This document shows, in pieces, positions 26,827 to 36,277 of a DNA stretch of 64,000 bases. The stretch lies in the NCBI GenBank assembly GCA_027006175.1, contig JALTKS010000056.1, forward strand, positions 100,528 to 164,527, written 5' to 3'. The position numbers and the translations under genes are program-made. This DNA comes from Gammaproteobacteria bacterium. Its GTDB lineage: Bacteria > Pseudomonadota > Gammaproteobacteria > AKS1. The notes beneath the pieces were generated by a model. That model was given only the letters and a program-made list of their open reading frames with translations, made no database searches and had not been told where the DNA came from. Each line of letters starts with the position of its first letter. Position 1 is the first letter of the stretch.

Positions 26827-27621
26827 TTAAGGTTTCCAGGGAATCCAGCTACTTTCTTCAACTTTTGTTACCGCGCCATTATCTTGATAATTGGGGTAAT
26901 TCTTCTCCAGTACCCGTGTCGCATCTTTAGATAATTGATCAAGTCCAATTGCTTCATAGGCCTTTGCCATAACAGTTAATGCTTTGGGCACAGCAGTGGT
27001 TTTCTGGTAATTTTCTACCACATATTTGGCACGATTACTCGCCGCCAGGTACGCTTCGCGCTTCATATAATAACGCGCGACATGGATCTCATATTCAGCC
27101 AGGTTATTACGTAAATACAACATACGTTGACGTGCATCTTCGGCATACTTGCTGTCTGGGTATTTGCGTACCAGGATTGAAAAATCATCGAATGATTTTC
27201 GAGCCGCCCCGGGATCACGTTGTGTAGGATCCTGAGGGATGTATCTTGAAATTAAATCTTTGCCCGCATTAAAGTTCACCAGACCTTTCAGATAGTAAAG
27301 GTAATCGACATTTGGATGGCGAGGATGCAGTTTAATAAAACGATCAGCGGCTATCAGTGCTGATTCTGGTTCATCAAATTTATAGTAGGCATAGGCGATT
27401 TCTATTTGAGCTTGTTGGGCATATTTACCAAAGGGATAACGAGCTTCGAGCTGTTCGTAATACTTAATTGCTTCTTCAAAGTCACCTTCAGAAAGGGCTT
27501 TTTTGCCTTCTGAATAAAATTTGCTGGCAGACCAATCTTCTGTGACATCAATCTGTTTAGGTATCAGCGAGCAGCCAGATAGTATCAGGCTGGCAATGAT
27601 AAGGAGTCCAAAAGTGCGCAT
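26827..27621 (-). CDS. bamD: Outer membrane assembly lipoprotein BamD
   Basis: 264 residues. A lipoprotein signal with lipobox LSGC (C17) is followed by TPR-like repeats, with the family stretch YYEQLEARYPFGKYAQQAQIE. BamD is the essential lipoprotein partner of BamA in inserting beta-barrel proteins. It is transcribed away from rluD, which begins 75 bases from its start. This divergent pairing is conserved in many gammaproteobacteria. Confidence 0.95.
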   Translation of the reverse strand: MRTFGLLIIASLILSGCSLIPKQIDVTEDWSASKFYSEGKKALSEGDFEEAIKYYEQLEARYPFGKYAQQAQIEIAYAYYKFDEPESALIAADRFIKLHPRHPNVDYLYYLKGLVNFNAGKDLISRYIPQDPTQRDPGAARKSFDDFSILVRKYPDSKYAEDARQRMLYLRNNLAEYEIHVARYYMKREAYLAASNRAKYVVENYQKTTAVPKALTVMAKAYEAIGLDQLSKDATRVLEKNYPNYQDNGAVTKVEESSWIPWKP

Positions 27622-27696
27622 GGTTAATCTGTTTCCTGTATATAAAGTACTCTAACGGTGTATATTGTGCGCCATTTAGCAGCACAAAACAAAATC

Positions 27697-28680
27697 ATGA
27701 GCGAATCTGAGTCACTTCAATTAGTTATTCCCCCCCATCTGGCTGGGCAGCGGCTCGATCAGGCGCTAGCAGAGCTGGTGCCAGACTATTCCCGTTCTCG
27801 TCTGCAGCAGTGGATTAAGAGCGGTCGTATCACTGTAAATGGCGAGAAATTACGCCCTCGGGATAAATTACGCGGGAATGAGGTGGTTCTCATCGAGGTC
27901 GAGCATGAGCCGCAGACAAGTTGGCAGGCTGAAAATGTACCGATTGATATTGTCTATGAAGATGAGGCGATCATCATTATTAATAAGCCTGCCGGGTTGG
28001 TGGTGCACCCGGGAACGGGTAATCAGAGCGGAACCCTGGTGAATGGTTTGCTTTACCATGATGAGAAATTGATAGAAGTGCCTCGTTCGGGAATCGTACA
28101 CCGTCTGGATAAAGATACGACAGGCTTGTTGGTTGTCGCGCGTACGATGGCGGCGCATACACAATTGGTCGAGCATTTGCAGGCACGCGATGTAAAACGT
28201 GAATATGAGGCCATTGCCATTGGAACGATGACGGCAGGTGGCACGGTTGATGAGCCAATGGGACGGCATCCTACACAGCGAACCCGTATGGCTGTTTTGG
28301 TGAGCGGGGGGAAAACGGCGATTACGCATTATCGTGTTAAACAACGTTTTCGTGCACATACACATATTCAGGTTAATCTGGAAACAGGCCGGACGCACCA
28401 GATTCGTGTGCACATGGCTCATATTCGTCATCCTTTGGTGGGTGATCAAGTTTATGGTGGGCGGCTCCGACTTCCACCCAAGAGCAGTGAGGCTTTAATT
28501 GATAGCTTACGATCGTTCCCACGACAGGCATTGCATGCGGCAAGACTCGGTTTTGTTCACCCACTGACTCAAGAAGAAATGGAGTGGTCGGTACCCTTAC
28601 CTCAAGACATGCAAAATTTACTGCAGGTTCTAAAACAAGATAATCAGCACTATCAGGAAGAATACGATGATTATCCCTGA
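27697..28680 (+). CDS. rluD: 23S rRNA pseudouridine synthase RluD
   Basis: 327 residues from the ATG at 27697. An in-frame GTG at 27658 would add 13 residues without family support. The N-terminal S4 RNA-binding domain begins with GQRLDQALAELVPDYSRSRL. The catalytic Asp is in the motif HRLDKDTTGLLV. RluD makes pseudouridines 1911, 1915 and 1917 in helix 69. The gene overlaps pgeF by 14 bases, the usual rluD-pgeF pair. Confidence 0.94.
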   Translation: MSESESLQLVIPPHLAGQRLDQALAELVPDYSRSRLQQWIKSGRITVNGEKLRPRDKLRGNEVVLIEVEHEPQTSWQAENVPIDIVYEDEAIIIINKPAGLVVHPGTGNQSGTLVNGLLYHDEKLIEVPRSGIVHRLDKDTTGLLVVARTMAAHTQLVEHLQARDVKREYEAIAIGTMTAGGTVDEPMGRHPTQRTRMAVLVSGGKTAITHYRVKQRFRAHTHIQVNLETGRTHQIRVHMAHIRHPLVGDQVYGGRLRLPPKSSEALIDSLRSFPRQALHAARLGFVHPLTQEEMEWSVPLPQDMQNLLQVLKQDNQHYQEEYDDYP

Positions 28681-29404
28681 TTGGTCAGCACCAGCGAGGG
28701 TGCATGCACTCAGTACCACGCGTGTGGGTGGCATGAGTCAAGCACCCTATGACAGCTTGAACTTGGCGCAACACGTTGGTGACACTCATACTGACGTAGT
28801 AGCTAATCGGGCAATATTGAAACAGCTGGCAGCGTATAAGAATGAACCGGTATGGTTGGAGCAGGTACATGGAAATAGTGTAGTTGATGCAACACAGACA
28901 AGCGGTGCTGTGAAGGCCGATGCGAGTTTTACAACCGCCTTAGACACCGGCTGTGTTGTCATGACCGCGGACTGTTTGCCGGTGTTATTTTGTAACAGGC
29001 AAGGATCGGGTGTCGCCGCCGCTCATGCTGGTTGGCGTGGTTTGGCGGACGGTGTACTGGAAGCAACGCTGCAGCGTCTTTGTGATGAGTTGTCATGTCT
29101 GCCAGCCGATATATTAGCCTGGATGGGGCCCGCTATTGGCGCGAATGCCTTTGAAGTTGGCGATGAGGTACGGCAAGCATTTATAGCGCAACATGATGTG
29201 GCGGCAGCCTTTACTGAAAATCGCCCCCAGCATTGGTTAATGGATATATATGCTGTCGCAAAGGCAAGGCTCAACGCCATCGGTGTCTGTGACGTTACAG
29301 GAGGGGAGTATTGTACCTATAGTGATGCACAACAATTCTTTTCTTACCGGAGAGATGGTCGCTGTGGGCGGATGGCAAGTCTGATTTGGCTACAAGATGA
29401 ATAG
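28667..29404 (+). CDS. pgeF: Peptidoglycan editing factor PgeF (YfiH, former laccase domain protein)
   Basis: 245 residues. The copper/zinc-type ligands of the family are in QVHGNSV, TADCLPVL and AAHAGWRG. Members were first described as polyphenol oxidases; later work ties them to removing wrongly added residues from UDP-MurNAc peptide precursors, with purine nucleosidase activity reported for homologues. It overlaps rluD by 14 bases, so translation is probably coupled. Confidence 0.92.
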   Translation: MIIPDWSAPARVHALSTTRVGGMSQAPYDSLNLAQHVGDTHTDVVANRAILKQLAAYKNEPVWLEQVHGNSVVDATQTSGAVKADASFTTALDTGCVVMTADCLPVLFCNRQGSGVAAAHAGWRGLADGVLEATLQRLCDELSCLPADILAWMGPAIGANAFEVGDEVRQAFIAQHDVAAAFTENRPQHWLMDIYAVAKARLNAIGVCDVTGGEYCTYSDAQQFFSYRRDGRCGRMASLIWLQDE

Positions 29405-29480
29405 CGTATCAATAGGCGTGGCGAGTCATTTCAGTTATGATGCGCGCTGTTTCTTTTGACTCGGACACGTATCAACCCTT

Positions 29481-30266
29481 ATGAGCTTACTTAGCTGGAT
29501 CATCCTGTTTTGCCTGATCGGCGGAGTGCTGAGTGTATTAGCAGCGGCAACCTTTTTGTTGTTGTCTGAATCCTTACGCAAAAGATTATTACCACACATG
29601 GTTAGTTATGCCATTGGCGCATTATTAGGTGCGGCCTTTCTGGCGTTACTTCCTCATGCTCTGGCGCACCCTGCGGTCAGTGATTTACATGATGTGACCT
29701 TGACCGTATTGATCGGGATACTTGCCTTCTTCTTGTTGGAAAAGCTGGTTTTATGGCGACACTGCCATGCCCATGATTGCGAAGTACATGGTGAAGAGGA
29801 TAAACAACATGCTCATGGTGCTGCACGTGGCACCATGATTATGATTGGTGACGGGATGCATAATCTCGTTGATGGTGTTTTGATTGGCGCGGCTTTTCTG
29901 ACCGACATCCATTTAGGGGTGGTGACCAGTATTGCTGTTGCAACCCACGAAATACCTCAGGAGCTAGGGGATTTTTCTATTCTTTTACATAGCGGTTACA
30001 GTCGCGGTAAAGCCTTGATGATGAATATTGCGGCAAGTTTAACAACGGTTATTGGTGGTGTTGCTGCTTATTATAGTTTGCAGGGTGCTGAACAACTTGT
30101 GCCTTATATTCTCGCTATTGCCGCATCGAGCTTTATTTACATTGCTGTTGCTGATCTCATTCCCAGCTTGCATCATCGCACAGAGGCACGTGTTACTGCA
30201 CAGCAGATGACCTTGATCGTTGCTGGCGTGGTTACCATCTACCTGGCACATTCAACTTTGCATTAA
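29481..30266 (+). CDS. ZIP-family metal transporter
   Basis: 261 residues with about eight membrane helices. A His-rich loop between helices 3 and 4 carries HCHAHDC and further His residues up to HAHG. The metal-binding helices have HNLVDGVLIG and HEIPQELGD, both hallmark ZIP motifs. Likely imports Zn2+ or another divalent metal across the inner membrane. The metal cannot be told from sequence. No Fur or Zur box was recognised upstream. Confidence 0.92.
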   Translation: MSLLSWIILFCLIGGVLSVLAAATFLLLSESLRKRLLPHMVSYAIGALLGAAFLALLPHALAHPAVSDLHDVTLTVLIGILAFFLLEKLVLWRHCHAHDCEVHGEEDKQHAHGAARGTMIMIGDGMHNLVDGVLIGAAFLTDIHLGVVTSIAVATHEIPQELGDFSILLHSGYSRGKALMMNIAASLTTVIGGVAAYYSLQGAEQLVPYILAIAASSFIYIAVADLIPSLHHRTEARVTAQQMTLIVAGVVTIYLAHSTLH

Positions 30267-30351
30267 ATAATGATGCATCATAAATAGCATTTGGAGTTCT
30301 GCGCGACTCTCGCTATGCTAGCTAAAATCAGATTTTACGGAGAAATAAGAC

Positions 30352-30873
30352 ATGGCTAAATGGTTCATGTTGACCCTGGTGGGTGAAGATCGCCCGGGAA
30401 TTGTTGCTAAATTAACCCATGCATTATTTGAAGCCGGCTGTAATTTAGGTGAGGCATCGATGATGCGGCTAGGTGGTAATTTTACCATGATGCTCATGGT
30501 TGGTTTTGATGGTAAGGCGAAAGCATTAAACGATGTGATCGCACCAGTGAGTGAATCATTAAACCTGCATCTGCACGTTGATGAAATAAACGCTGCGTTG
30601 CACACACATCTGGAACCGGATGTACGCATCAGTGTTTATGGTGCAGATAGAACCGGTATTGTCTCGGAAGTGACGGGTGCGTTAGCTGAGTCAGGTTTAC
30701 ATATTCTAGATCTGGAATCAGATGTTGCCGGTAGCACCGAATCACCATTGTATATTATGCACATCGAAGGACATGCTGCCGAGGGTATTGATAGTCTGCG
30801 TGCAGCACTGAATTTGATGCAAGATCGCGGTATCGAAACCAGTCTTGAAGAAATAGACACCTTACTGGGCTAA
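30352..30873 (+). CDS. gcvR: ACT-domain regulator of the GcvR type
   Basis: 173 residues made of two ACT domains, the first starting LTLVGEDRPGIVAKLTHALF and the second SVYGADRTGIVSEVTGALAE. GcvR binds glycine and controls GcvA at the glycine cleavage operon in enterobacteria. No gcvA or gcvTHP is in the window, so the target here is inferred from family only. It precedes def by 14 bases and probably leads a def-acyltransferase-protease transcript. Confidence 0.85.
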   Translation: MAKWFMLTLVGEDRPGIVAKLTHALFEAGCNLGEASMMRLGGNFTMMLMVGFDGKAKALNDVIAPVSESLNLHLHVDEINAALHTHLEPDVRISVYGADRTGIVSEVTGALAESGLHILDLESDVAGSTESPLYIMHIEGHAAEGIDSLRAALNLMQDRGIETSLEEIDTLLG

Positions 30874-30887
30874 GGGCTGACGCGAAC

Positions 30888-31391
30888 GTGGCTATTCTCG
30901 ATATTTTGGTTTTCCCTGATCCGGTTTTAAAACAAGCCAGTGAAACCGTGACTGTGTTTGATGATGAGTTCAAACAATTCATTGCTGATTTGGATGAAAC
31001 CCGTTTATCTGCGCCCGGCTGTGTTGGTATTGCCGCACCACAGGTAGGACGTTTTCAACGCGTTGCGTTGGTTGATGTGTCGGGCAACCCTAAACATAAA
31101 AGTAATGGTTATATGGTGTTGGTTAACCCTGAAATTGTTGAATGGGAAGGGTATAAAAAAGGTCGTGAAGGCTGTTTGTCGGTGCCTGATTACACGGGTA
31201 ATGTCATGCGCGCCACTTCTATTGTGCTTGAAGCGCAAGATGTGGAAGGGGTAACGCAGCGTTATGAGTGCGAAGGTTTCGAAGCCCGCGCAGTACAACA
31301 CGAGATTGACCACCTTGATGGATTATTATTTTTAGATCGTTTGGTGAGTCGCCGTAACGATTTATTTGAACGTAAAGTATATAAAAAATAA
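30888..31391 (+). CDS. def: Peptide deformylase
   Basis: 167 residues from a GTG start. All three active-site motifs are present: GCVGIAAPQ, EGCLS (C96) and QHEIDHLDG (H138, E139, H142), so the Fe2+/Zn2+ site is complete. Removes the formyl group from nascent proteins. It is not beside fmt, the usual neighbour, so a second def may exist elsewhere in the genome. It follows gcvR closely and is followed by an acyltransferase gene eight bases on. Confidence 0.95.
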   Translation: MAILDILVFPDPVLKQASETVTVFDDEFKQFIADLDETRLSAPGCVGIAAPQVGRFQRVALVDVSGNPKHKSNGYMVLVNPEIVEWEGYKKGREGCLSVPDYTGNVMRATSIVLEAQDVEGVTQRYECEGFEARAVQHEIDHLDGLLFLDRLVSRRNDLFERKVYKK

Positions 31392-31399
31392 ACCCTGCC

Positions 31400-32083
31400 A
31401 TGACGATGCTACAGGGAATAGTAATAGTTGCATTTGTTTTACTTGGTTTTTTGTTATGGGTGGCGGTGAAATATAACGAGGTAAATTGGGGGAGTCGTTG
31501 GTTTGGTCTTATTGATGGCTTAAACCGTTATCTTTGTATTCGCTTCCATCGTTTGCAACCTACACAAATAGATTTGCCTGAAAAAGGTGGCTGTATTGTC
31601 GCCTGTAACCATGTTTCTGGTCTTGACCCTTTATTATTAATTGCGGCAGCACGCCGCCCGTTACGTTTCATGATTGCAAGAGAAGAATACCAACGATTTG
31701 GGTTACAGTGGTTATTTCGTGGCGTGGGCTGTATTCCTGTTGAACGTTCAGGGCGACCAGAGTTGGCACTGCGTGAGGCACTGAGAACGTTGCAAGCAGG
31801 TGAGGTGTTGGCGATATTCCCGCATGGCAAAATGCATTTAGACAGTGATCCACCTCGTAAATTAAAGAAAGGGGTGGCATGGTTGGCGAGTCAAACTAAT
31901 GCGCCCATTATTCCACTACGTTTAACGGGCATAAAAGGGGAAGGTGACACCTTGTTATCGGTAATCAAGCGTAGCCGTGTGACGATTGAAGTGTTTGATA
32001 CACTTCATTGTGAACAAACAAATAATGCTGAATGTTTAGAAGAGATTGCTCGTCGTATTGAAGGGCGATTTAAGCAGGAATAA
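31400..32083 (+). CDS. PlsC-type 1-acyl-glycerol-3-phosphate acyltransferase-like protein
   Basis: 227 residues with one N-terminal membrane helix. The catalytic H-x4-D motif is NHVSGLD, and motif IV-like PIIPLRLTG is present. Motif III reads FPHGKMH where PlsC enzymes have FPEGTR, replacing the substrate-phosphate-binding Glu by His. It may use a different acceptor than lysophosphatidic acid. The gene lies between def and the caspase-like protease, with four bases to the latter. Confidence 0.85.
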   Translation: MTMLQGIVIVAFVLLGFLLWVAVKYNEVNWGSRWFGLIDGLNRYLCIRFHRLQPTQIDLPEKGGCIVACNHVSGLDPLLLIAAARRPLRFMIAREEYQRFGLQWLFRGVGCIPVERSGRPELALREALRTLQAGEVLAIFPHGKMHLDSDPPRKLKKGVAWLASQTNAPIIPLRLTGIKGEGDTLLSVIKRSRVTIEVFDTLHCEQTNNAECLEEIARRIEGRFKQE

Positions 32084-32087
32084 AAAA

Positions 32088-33542
32088 GTGATAAAAAAAA
32101 TAATATTGATAGTGAGTTTATTATTTTCGCTAAGTGCGATAGCGAAGGATGTTGTGTGGATTGTCGGTGGCGGTTATGACCTAGACAGCTCTCAGGCGCA
32201 GATTGAAAAAAATGTTAGTTGGGTTGCCGATGCGATTAAGCAATCACCACCCACCAACGATGAACGTGAGATAAATATATTTTTTAGCGATGGTGATGCG
32301 GCTGCAAAAGATGTGAAAGTATGGCGGCCGGTTGATGAGTCGCAATCACTGTTGCAGCCATTAGCCATGATTTACGATGCGGGTTATGAAAATGGTCTTG
32401 AATACCGAAATCATAAAATAAAAAATGTTCGCGGTTCTACTAAACGTAGTGAGTTAGAACCTGCCTTGATTAAGGGTTTTTCAGCATTAAAAAAAGGTGA
32501 TCGAGGATTATTTATTTTTAATGGTCATGGTAGCGAAGACAAGACCAATACGGCGAATAATAAAATCTGGTTGTGGGATCGTACCTCATTAAGTGTGAAT
32601 GACTTTGCCGGGTTGTTAAACAAGGTCGATAACAGTGTGCCGATGCGTTATGTTTTTACACAATGTTATTCCGGTGGTTTTGAGCGATCAGTCCACCCTA
32701 AGGCTGCATCGACTAATGAATTAGTGAATGCCCCTCGCTGCGGGTTTTTCGCCGAAGCAGCAGATAAAAAGGCGGAGGGGTGTTCTGCCGGGGTTAATAT
32801 TGATGATTACCGCGACTACAGTACGTATTTCTTTGCCGCACTCAGTGGCAAGACCCGACAAGGCGAAGATTTACCCGTTAATCCAGATCGAAATAAAGAT
32901 GGTGAAGTAAGTTTATATGAGGCACATCTTTATACTATTGCGCAGGCTGATAGCACCGATTTACCACGCTCAACCAGTGAGGTCTATCTGGAGCGTTGGC
33001 AGCCCTGGTATTTACGTTGGTTTTTTGCGGGTGAAGGCCGAGGTAATGTCTATGCAAAATTGGCAAATGATATTGCAAGAGCGCTTCGTGTGCCAACAGA
33101 CCAATCAATACAACGAAGTGTTATTAGTAAAAAACGCCGGCGTCTGGATCGACAATTCAAGAAACTGGGGCATGAGCGAGACCAGCTACGTATTGCCATG
33201 ACAGAAGTGCGTTTTAATATTCGCTATGGGCTGGAACAGCGTTGGCCTGAGGTGGCAAAAAGTCGTACTGATAACTATCAGCGCCTGATTAAGAATGAAG
33301 CAAGTGCGGTAAGAAAATTCATCATCGGCCATGACGACTGGCAAAAGTTAGTTGCTGGTTATAAACGCTATCAGGAAATCGCGGCAGAGCAGCTCTCAAT
33401 AGAGCGTCAATTAACCCGTTTTGATAAGTTGCACCGATTGAATAAGCTGGCTCGATTACGGCAACAGTTTCAGCAGCATGCTACCGCACAGCAAAAAGCT
33501 GATTATCAACAACTACTCGGTTGTGAAAAACTACCTCTGTAA
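32088..33542 (+). CDS. Exported caspase-like (clan CD, C13/C14-type) cysteine protease with EF-hand loop
   Basis: 484 residues from the GTG at 32088, with AGGA eight bases upstream. Residues 1-19 are a signal peptide ending SAIA. The caspase-fold dyad is visible: His147 in FIFNGHGSED and Cys193 in FTQCYSGGF, each at the end of a hydrophobic strand. Residues 267-278 (DRNKDGEVSLYE) fit the canonical 12-residue EF-hand calcium loop at every ligand position. The C-terminal third is charged and helical, probably coiled coil. It should act in the periplasm or outside the cell. The substrate is unknown. It follows the acyltransferase gene by four bases. Confidence 0.82.
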   Translation: MIKKIILIVSLLFSLSAIAKDVVWIVGGGYDLDSSQAQIEKNVSWVADAIKQSPPTNDEREINIFFSDGDAAAKDVKVWRPVDESQSLLQPLAMIYDAGYENGLEYRNHKIKNVRGSTKRSELEPALIKGFSALKKGDRGLFIFNGHGSEDKTNTANNKIWLWDRTSLSVNDFAGLLNKVDNSVPMRYVFTQCYSGGFERSVHPKAASTNELVNAPRCGFFAEAADKKAEGCSAGVNIDDYRDYSTYFFAALSGKTRQGEDLPVNPDRNKDGEVSLYEAHLYTIAQADSTDLPRSTSEVYLERWQPWYLRWFFAGEGRGNVYAKLANDIARALRVPTDQSIQRSVISKKRRRLDRQFKKLGHERDQLRIAMTEVRFNIRYGLEQRWPEVAKSRTDNYQRLIKNEASAVRKFIIGHDDWQKLVAGYKRYQEIAAEQLSIERQLTRFDKLHRLNKLARLRQQFQQHATAQQKADYQQLLGCEKLPL

Positions 33543-33599
33543 TGAGTTGACGTGATATCCAGTCATTAATGGCTATGAAAAACAGTTATTTCTACTACT

Positions 33600-33626
33600 C
33601 TTGAAATAGTGGCATCTTTACCCCAT
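33600..33626 (+). promoter_or_regulatory. Sigma-32 heat-shock promoter of clpB
   Basis: CTTGAA at 33600-33605 and CCCCAT at 33621-33626, separated by 15 bases, match the RpoH consensus closely. The ClpB start codon lies 40 bases downstream, and clpB is a classic RpoH target. Confidence 0.88.
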
Positions 33627-33665
33627 TTGTTATGTAGATTCTAATTTTTTGTGGAGAGCATTTCG

Positions 33666-36269
33666 ATGCGGATGGATAAATTAACCAGTAAATTTCAACT
33701 TGCACTAGCAGATGCGCAGAGCATGGCTGTTGGTCGTGACCACCAGTTTATAGAACCTTTGCATTTGATGACAGCATTGCTGGATCAAGAGGGTGGCAGC
33801 GCTCGGCATTTGCTCACGCAAGCAAGTGTTAACGTAAATTTGCTGCGCTCTAAATTGGGTGATGCTTTAGATAAGATCCCTAAAGTTGAGGGGGCAGAAG
33901 GTGATCTACATATATCGAATGATTTAGGTCGGTTGTTAAATCAATGTGATAAAGCGGCTCAGCAGCGTAAAGATAGCTATATCTCAACAGAACTTTTTAT
34001 TCTGGTTTCACTGGAAGATAAAGGCGCGTTGGGCGAATTGATGCGCGGTAATGGCGCAACGAAAGCGGCGATTGAAAAGGGCATTGAAAGTATTCGCGGT
34101 GGTGAAAATATCGATGATCCTAATGCCGAGGAGCAGCGCCAGGCATTGGAAAAATACACTATCGATGTTACGGAACGCGCGGAGCAAGGTAAGCTTGATC
34201 CCGTTATCGGTCGTGACGATGAAATCCGTCGTACGGTTCAAGTATTGCAACGCCGTACTAAAAATAACCCTGTGCTGATTGGTGAACCGGGTGTGGGTAA
34301 AACCGCGATCGTTGAAGGTCTTGCACAGCGCATCGTTAACGGTGAAGTACCGGAAGGAATTAAAAACAAACGTTTGTTATCGCTGGATATGGGCGCACTG
34401 ATTGCCGGTGCAAAATTCCGTGGCGAGTTTGAAGAACGCCTTAAAGCGGTATTGAATGATCTGGCGAAACAGGAAGGACAAGTCATCCTGTTTATTGATG
34501 AATTACATACCATGGTTGGTGCGGGTAAGGCCGAAGGGGCAATGGATGCAGGTAATATGCTTAAACCGGCACTTGCGCGTGGTGAATTACATTGTGTTGG
34601 TGCAACAACGCTGGATGAGTATCGTCAATACATTGAGAAGGATGCCGCGCTGGAACGCCGCTTCCAAAAGGTATTGGTTGAAGAACCCAGTGTTGAAGAT
34701 ACCATTGCTATTTTACGTGGCTTGAAAGAAAAATATGAAGTTCATCACGGGGTTGATATTACCGATCCGGCTATTGTTGCCGCGGCAACGTTATCGCATC
34801 GTTATATTTCTGATCGTAAATTACCCGATAAGGCGATTGATCTCATTGATGAAGCGGCCAGTCGTATTCGTATGGAAATTGATTCAAAGCCTGAATCAAT
34901 GGATCGCCTCGAACGCCGTTTAATTCAATTAAAAATTGAACGTGAAGCGGTAAGTAAGGAGAAAGATGCGGCGTCTAAACAGCGTTTAGCGCACTTGCAG
35001 TCCGAGATCGAAGCTCTTGAACGTGAGTATGCGGATCTTGAAGAAATCTGGAAGGCAGAAAAAGCCGCCCTACAAGGTACCCAGCATATTAAGGAAGAAC
35101 TTGATCGGGCACGTATCGAAATGGAAACAGCACAACGTGCCAGTGATTTGGCACGTATGTCTGAATTGCAATATGGACGTATTCCTGAGTTGGAAAAACA
35201 ACTGGATATGGCAAGCCAGGTTGAAATGCTTGATACCAAGTTATTACGTAACAAAGTAGCGGATGAAGAAATAGCTGAAATCGTATCAAAGTGGACAGGC
35301 ATTCCTGTTAGCCGGATGCTCGAAGGTGAGCGAGACAAACTTTTACGCATGGAAGAAGAGTTAAGCAAACGGGTTGTTGGTCAAAATGAAGCGGTATCGG
35401 CAGTGTCGAATGCGATTCGCCGTTCGCGTGCAGGGTTATCTGAACCCAATCGACCCAATGGTTCTTTCCTGTTCCTGGGGCCAACCGGTGTCGGTAAAAC
35501 AGAGTTAACCAAAGCACTGGCATCGTTCATGTTTGATACTGAAGATGCAATGGTGCGTATTGATATGTCTGAATTTATGGAAAAACATTCGGTTGCACGA
35601 TTAGTCGGCGCCCCTCCCGGTTATGTCGGTTATGAGGAGGGTGGATACCTGACGGAAGCGGTACGCCGTAAACCTTATTCAGTGATTTTGCTGGATGAAG
35701 TGGAGAAGGCGCATCCCGATGTATTTAATATTTTATTACAGGTATTGGATGATGGTCGCTTAACGGATGGGCAGGGTCGTACGGTTGATTTCCGTAACTG
35801 TGTCATCGTGATGACCTCGAATTTAGGCAGTCAAATGATTCAGGAAATGTCGGGTGATCAATATGCCGATATGAAATCTGCCGTGATGGAGGTCGTTGGA
35901 CAGCACTTCCGACCTGAGTTCATTAACCGTGTTGATGAAAGCGTGGTATTCCATCCACTTGGACAGTCTGAAATTCGCGCGATTGCCGGGATTCAGATTA
36001 AACATCTGGAACAGCGCTTACACGATCGTGATATGGACATTACGATTAGCGATGCGGCATTGGATAAGCTGGCAGCAGCCGGGTTTGATGCAGTCTATGG
36101 TGCACGACCACTTAAACGTGCTATCCAGCAAGAGCTTGAAAATCCGCTTGCACAGGATATCCTGGCGGGTGGTTATGGCCCCGGTGATGTGATTCAGGTG
36201 GACGTTGAGAATGATAAGCTGGTTTTTAGCAAAACGTCTGTTAAAACAGATGATGCCAGTGCTGCATAA
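33666..36269 (+). CDS. clpB: Disaggregase chaperone ClpB
   Basis: 867 residues from the ATG at 33666, with GGAGA eight bases upstream; a GTG at 33651 would add five residues. An N-domain with double Clp repeats is followed by AAA1 with Walker [14 protein letters not shown], the middle coiled-coil domain (about residues 410-525), and AAA2 with [14 protein letters not shown]. It lacks the IGF loop that binds ClpP, as expected for ClpB. With DnaK it resolves protein aggregates after stress. The next gene begins eight bases after the stop. Confidence 0.97.
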   Translation: MRMDKLTSKFQLALADAQSMAVGRDHQFIEPLHLMTALLDQEGGSARHLLTQASVNVNLLRSKLGDALDKIPKVEGAEGDLHISNDLGRLLNQCDKAAQQRKDSYISTELFILVSLEDKGALGELMRGNGATKAAIEKGIESIRGGENIDDPNAEEQRQALEKYTIDVTERAEQGKLDPVIGRDDEIRRTVQVLQRRTKNNPVLIGEPGVGKTAIVEGLAQRIVNGEVPEGIKNKRLLSLDMGALIAGAKFRGEFEERLKAVLNDLAKQEGQVILFIDELHTMVGAGKAEGAMDAGNMLKPALARGELHCVGATTLDEYRQYIEKDAALERRFQKVLVEEPSVEDTIAILRGLKEKYEVHHGVDITDPAIVAAATLSHRYISDRKLPDKAIDLIDEAASRIRMEIDSKPESMDRLERRLIQLKIEREAVSKEKDAASKQRLAHLQSEIEALEREYADLEEIWKAEKAALQGTQHIKEELDRARIEMETAQRASDLARMSELQYGRIPELEKQLDMASQVEMLDTKLLRNKVADEEIAEIVSKWTGIPVSRMLEGERDKLLRMEEELSKRVVGQNEAVSAVSNAIRRSRAGLSEPNRPNGSFLFLGPTGVGKTELTKALASFMFDTEDAMVRIDMSEFMEKHSVARLVGAPPGYVGYEEGGYLTEAVRRKPYSVILLDEVEKAHPDVFNILLQVLDDGRLTDGQGRTVDFRNCVIVMTSNLGSQMIQEMSGDQYADMKSAVMEVVGQHFRPEFINRVDESVVFHPLGQSEIRAIAGIQIKHLEQRLHDRDMDITISDAALDKLAAAGFDAVYGARPLKRAIQQELENPLAQDILAGGYGPGDVIQVDVENDKLVFSKTSVKTDDASAA

Positions 36270-36277
36270 GTAAGCGA

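Noticed and set aside
27868..28449. 193-residue minus-strand open frame inside rluD
   Set aside because: Shadow frame with biased composition; rluD is certain here.
30270..30281. Perfect 12-bp palindrome ATGATGCATCAT between the ZIP and gcvR genes
   Set aside because: Short, built of simple repeats of ATG/CAT, not placed at a promoter I can identify; may be chance.
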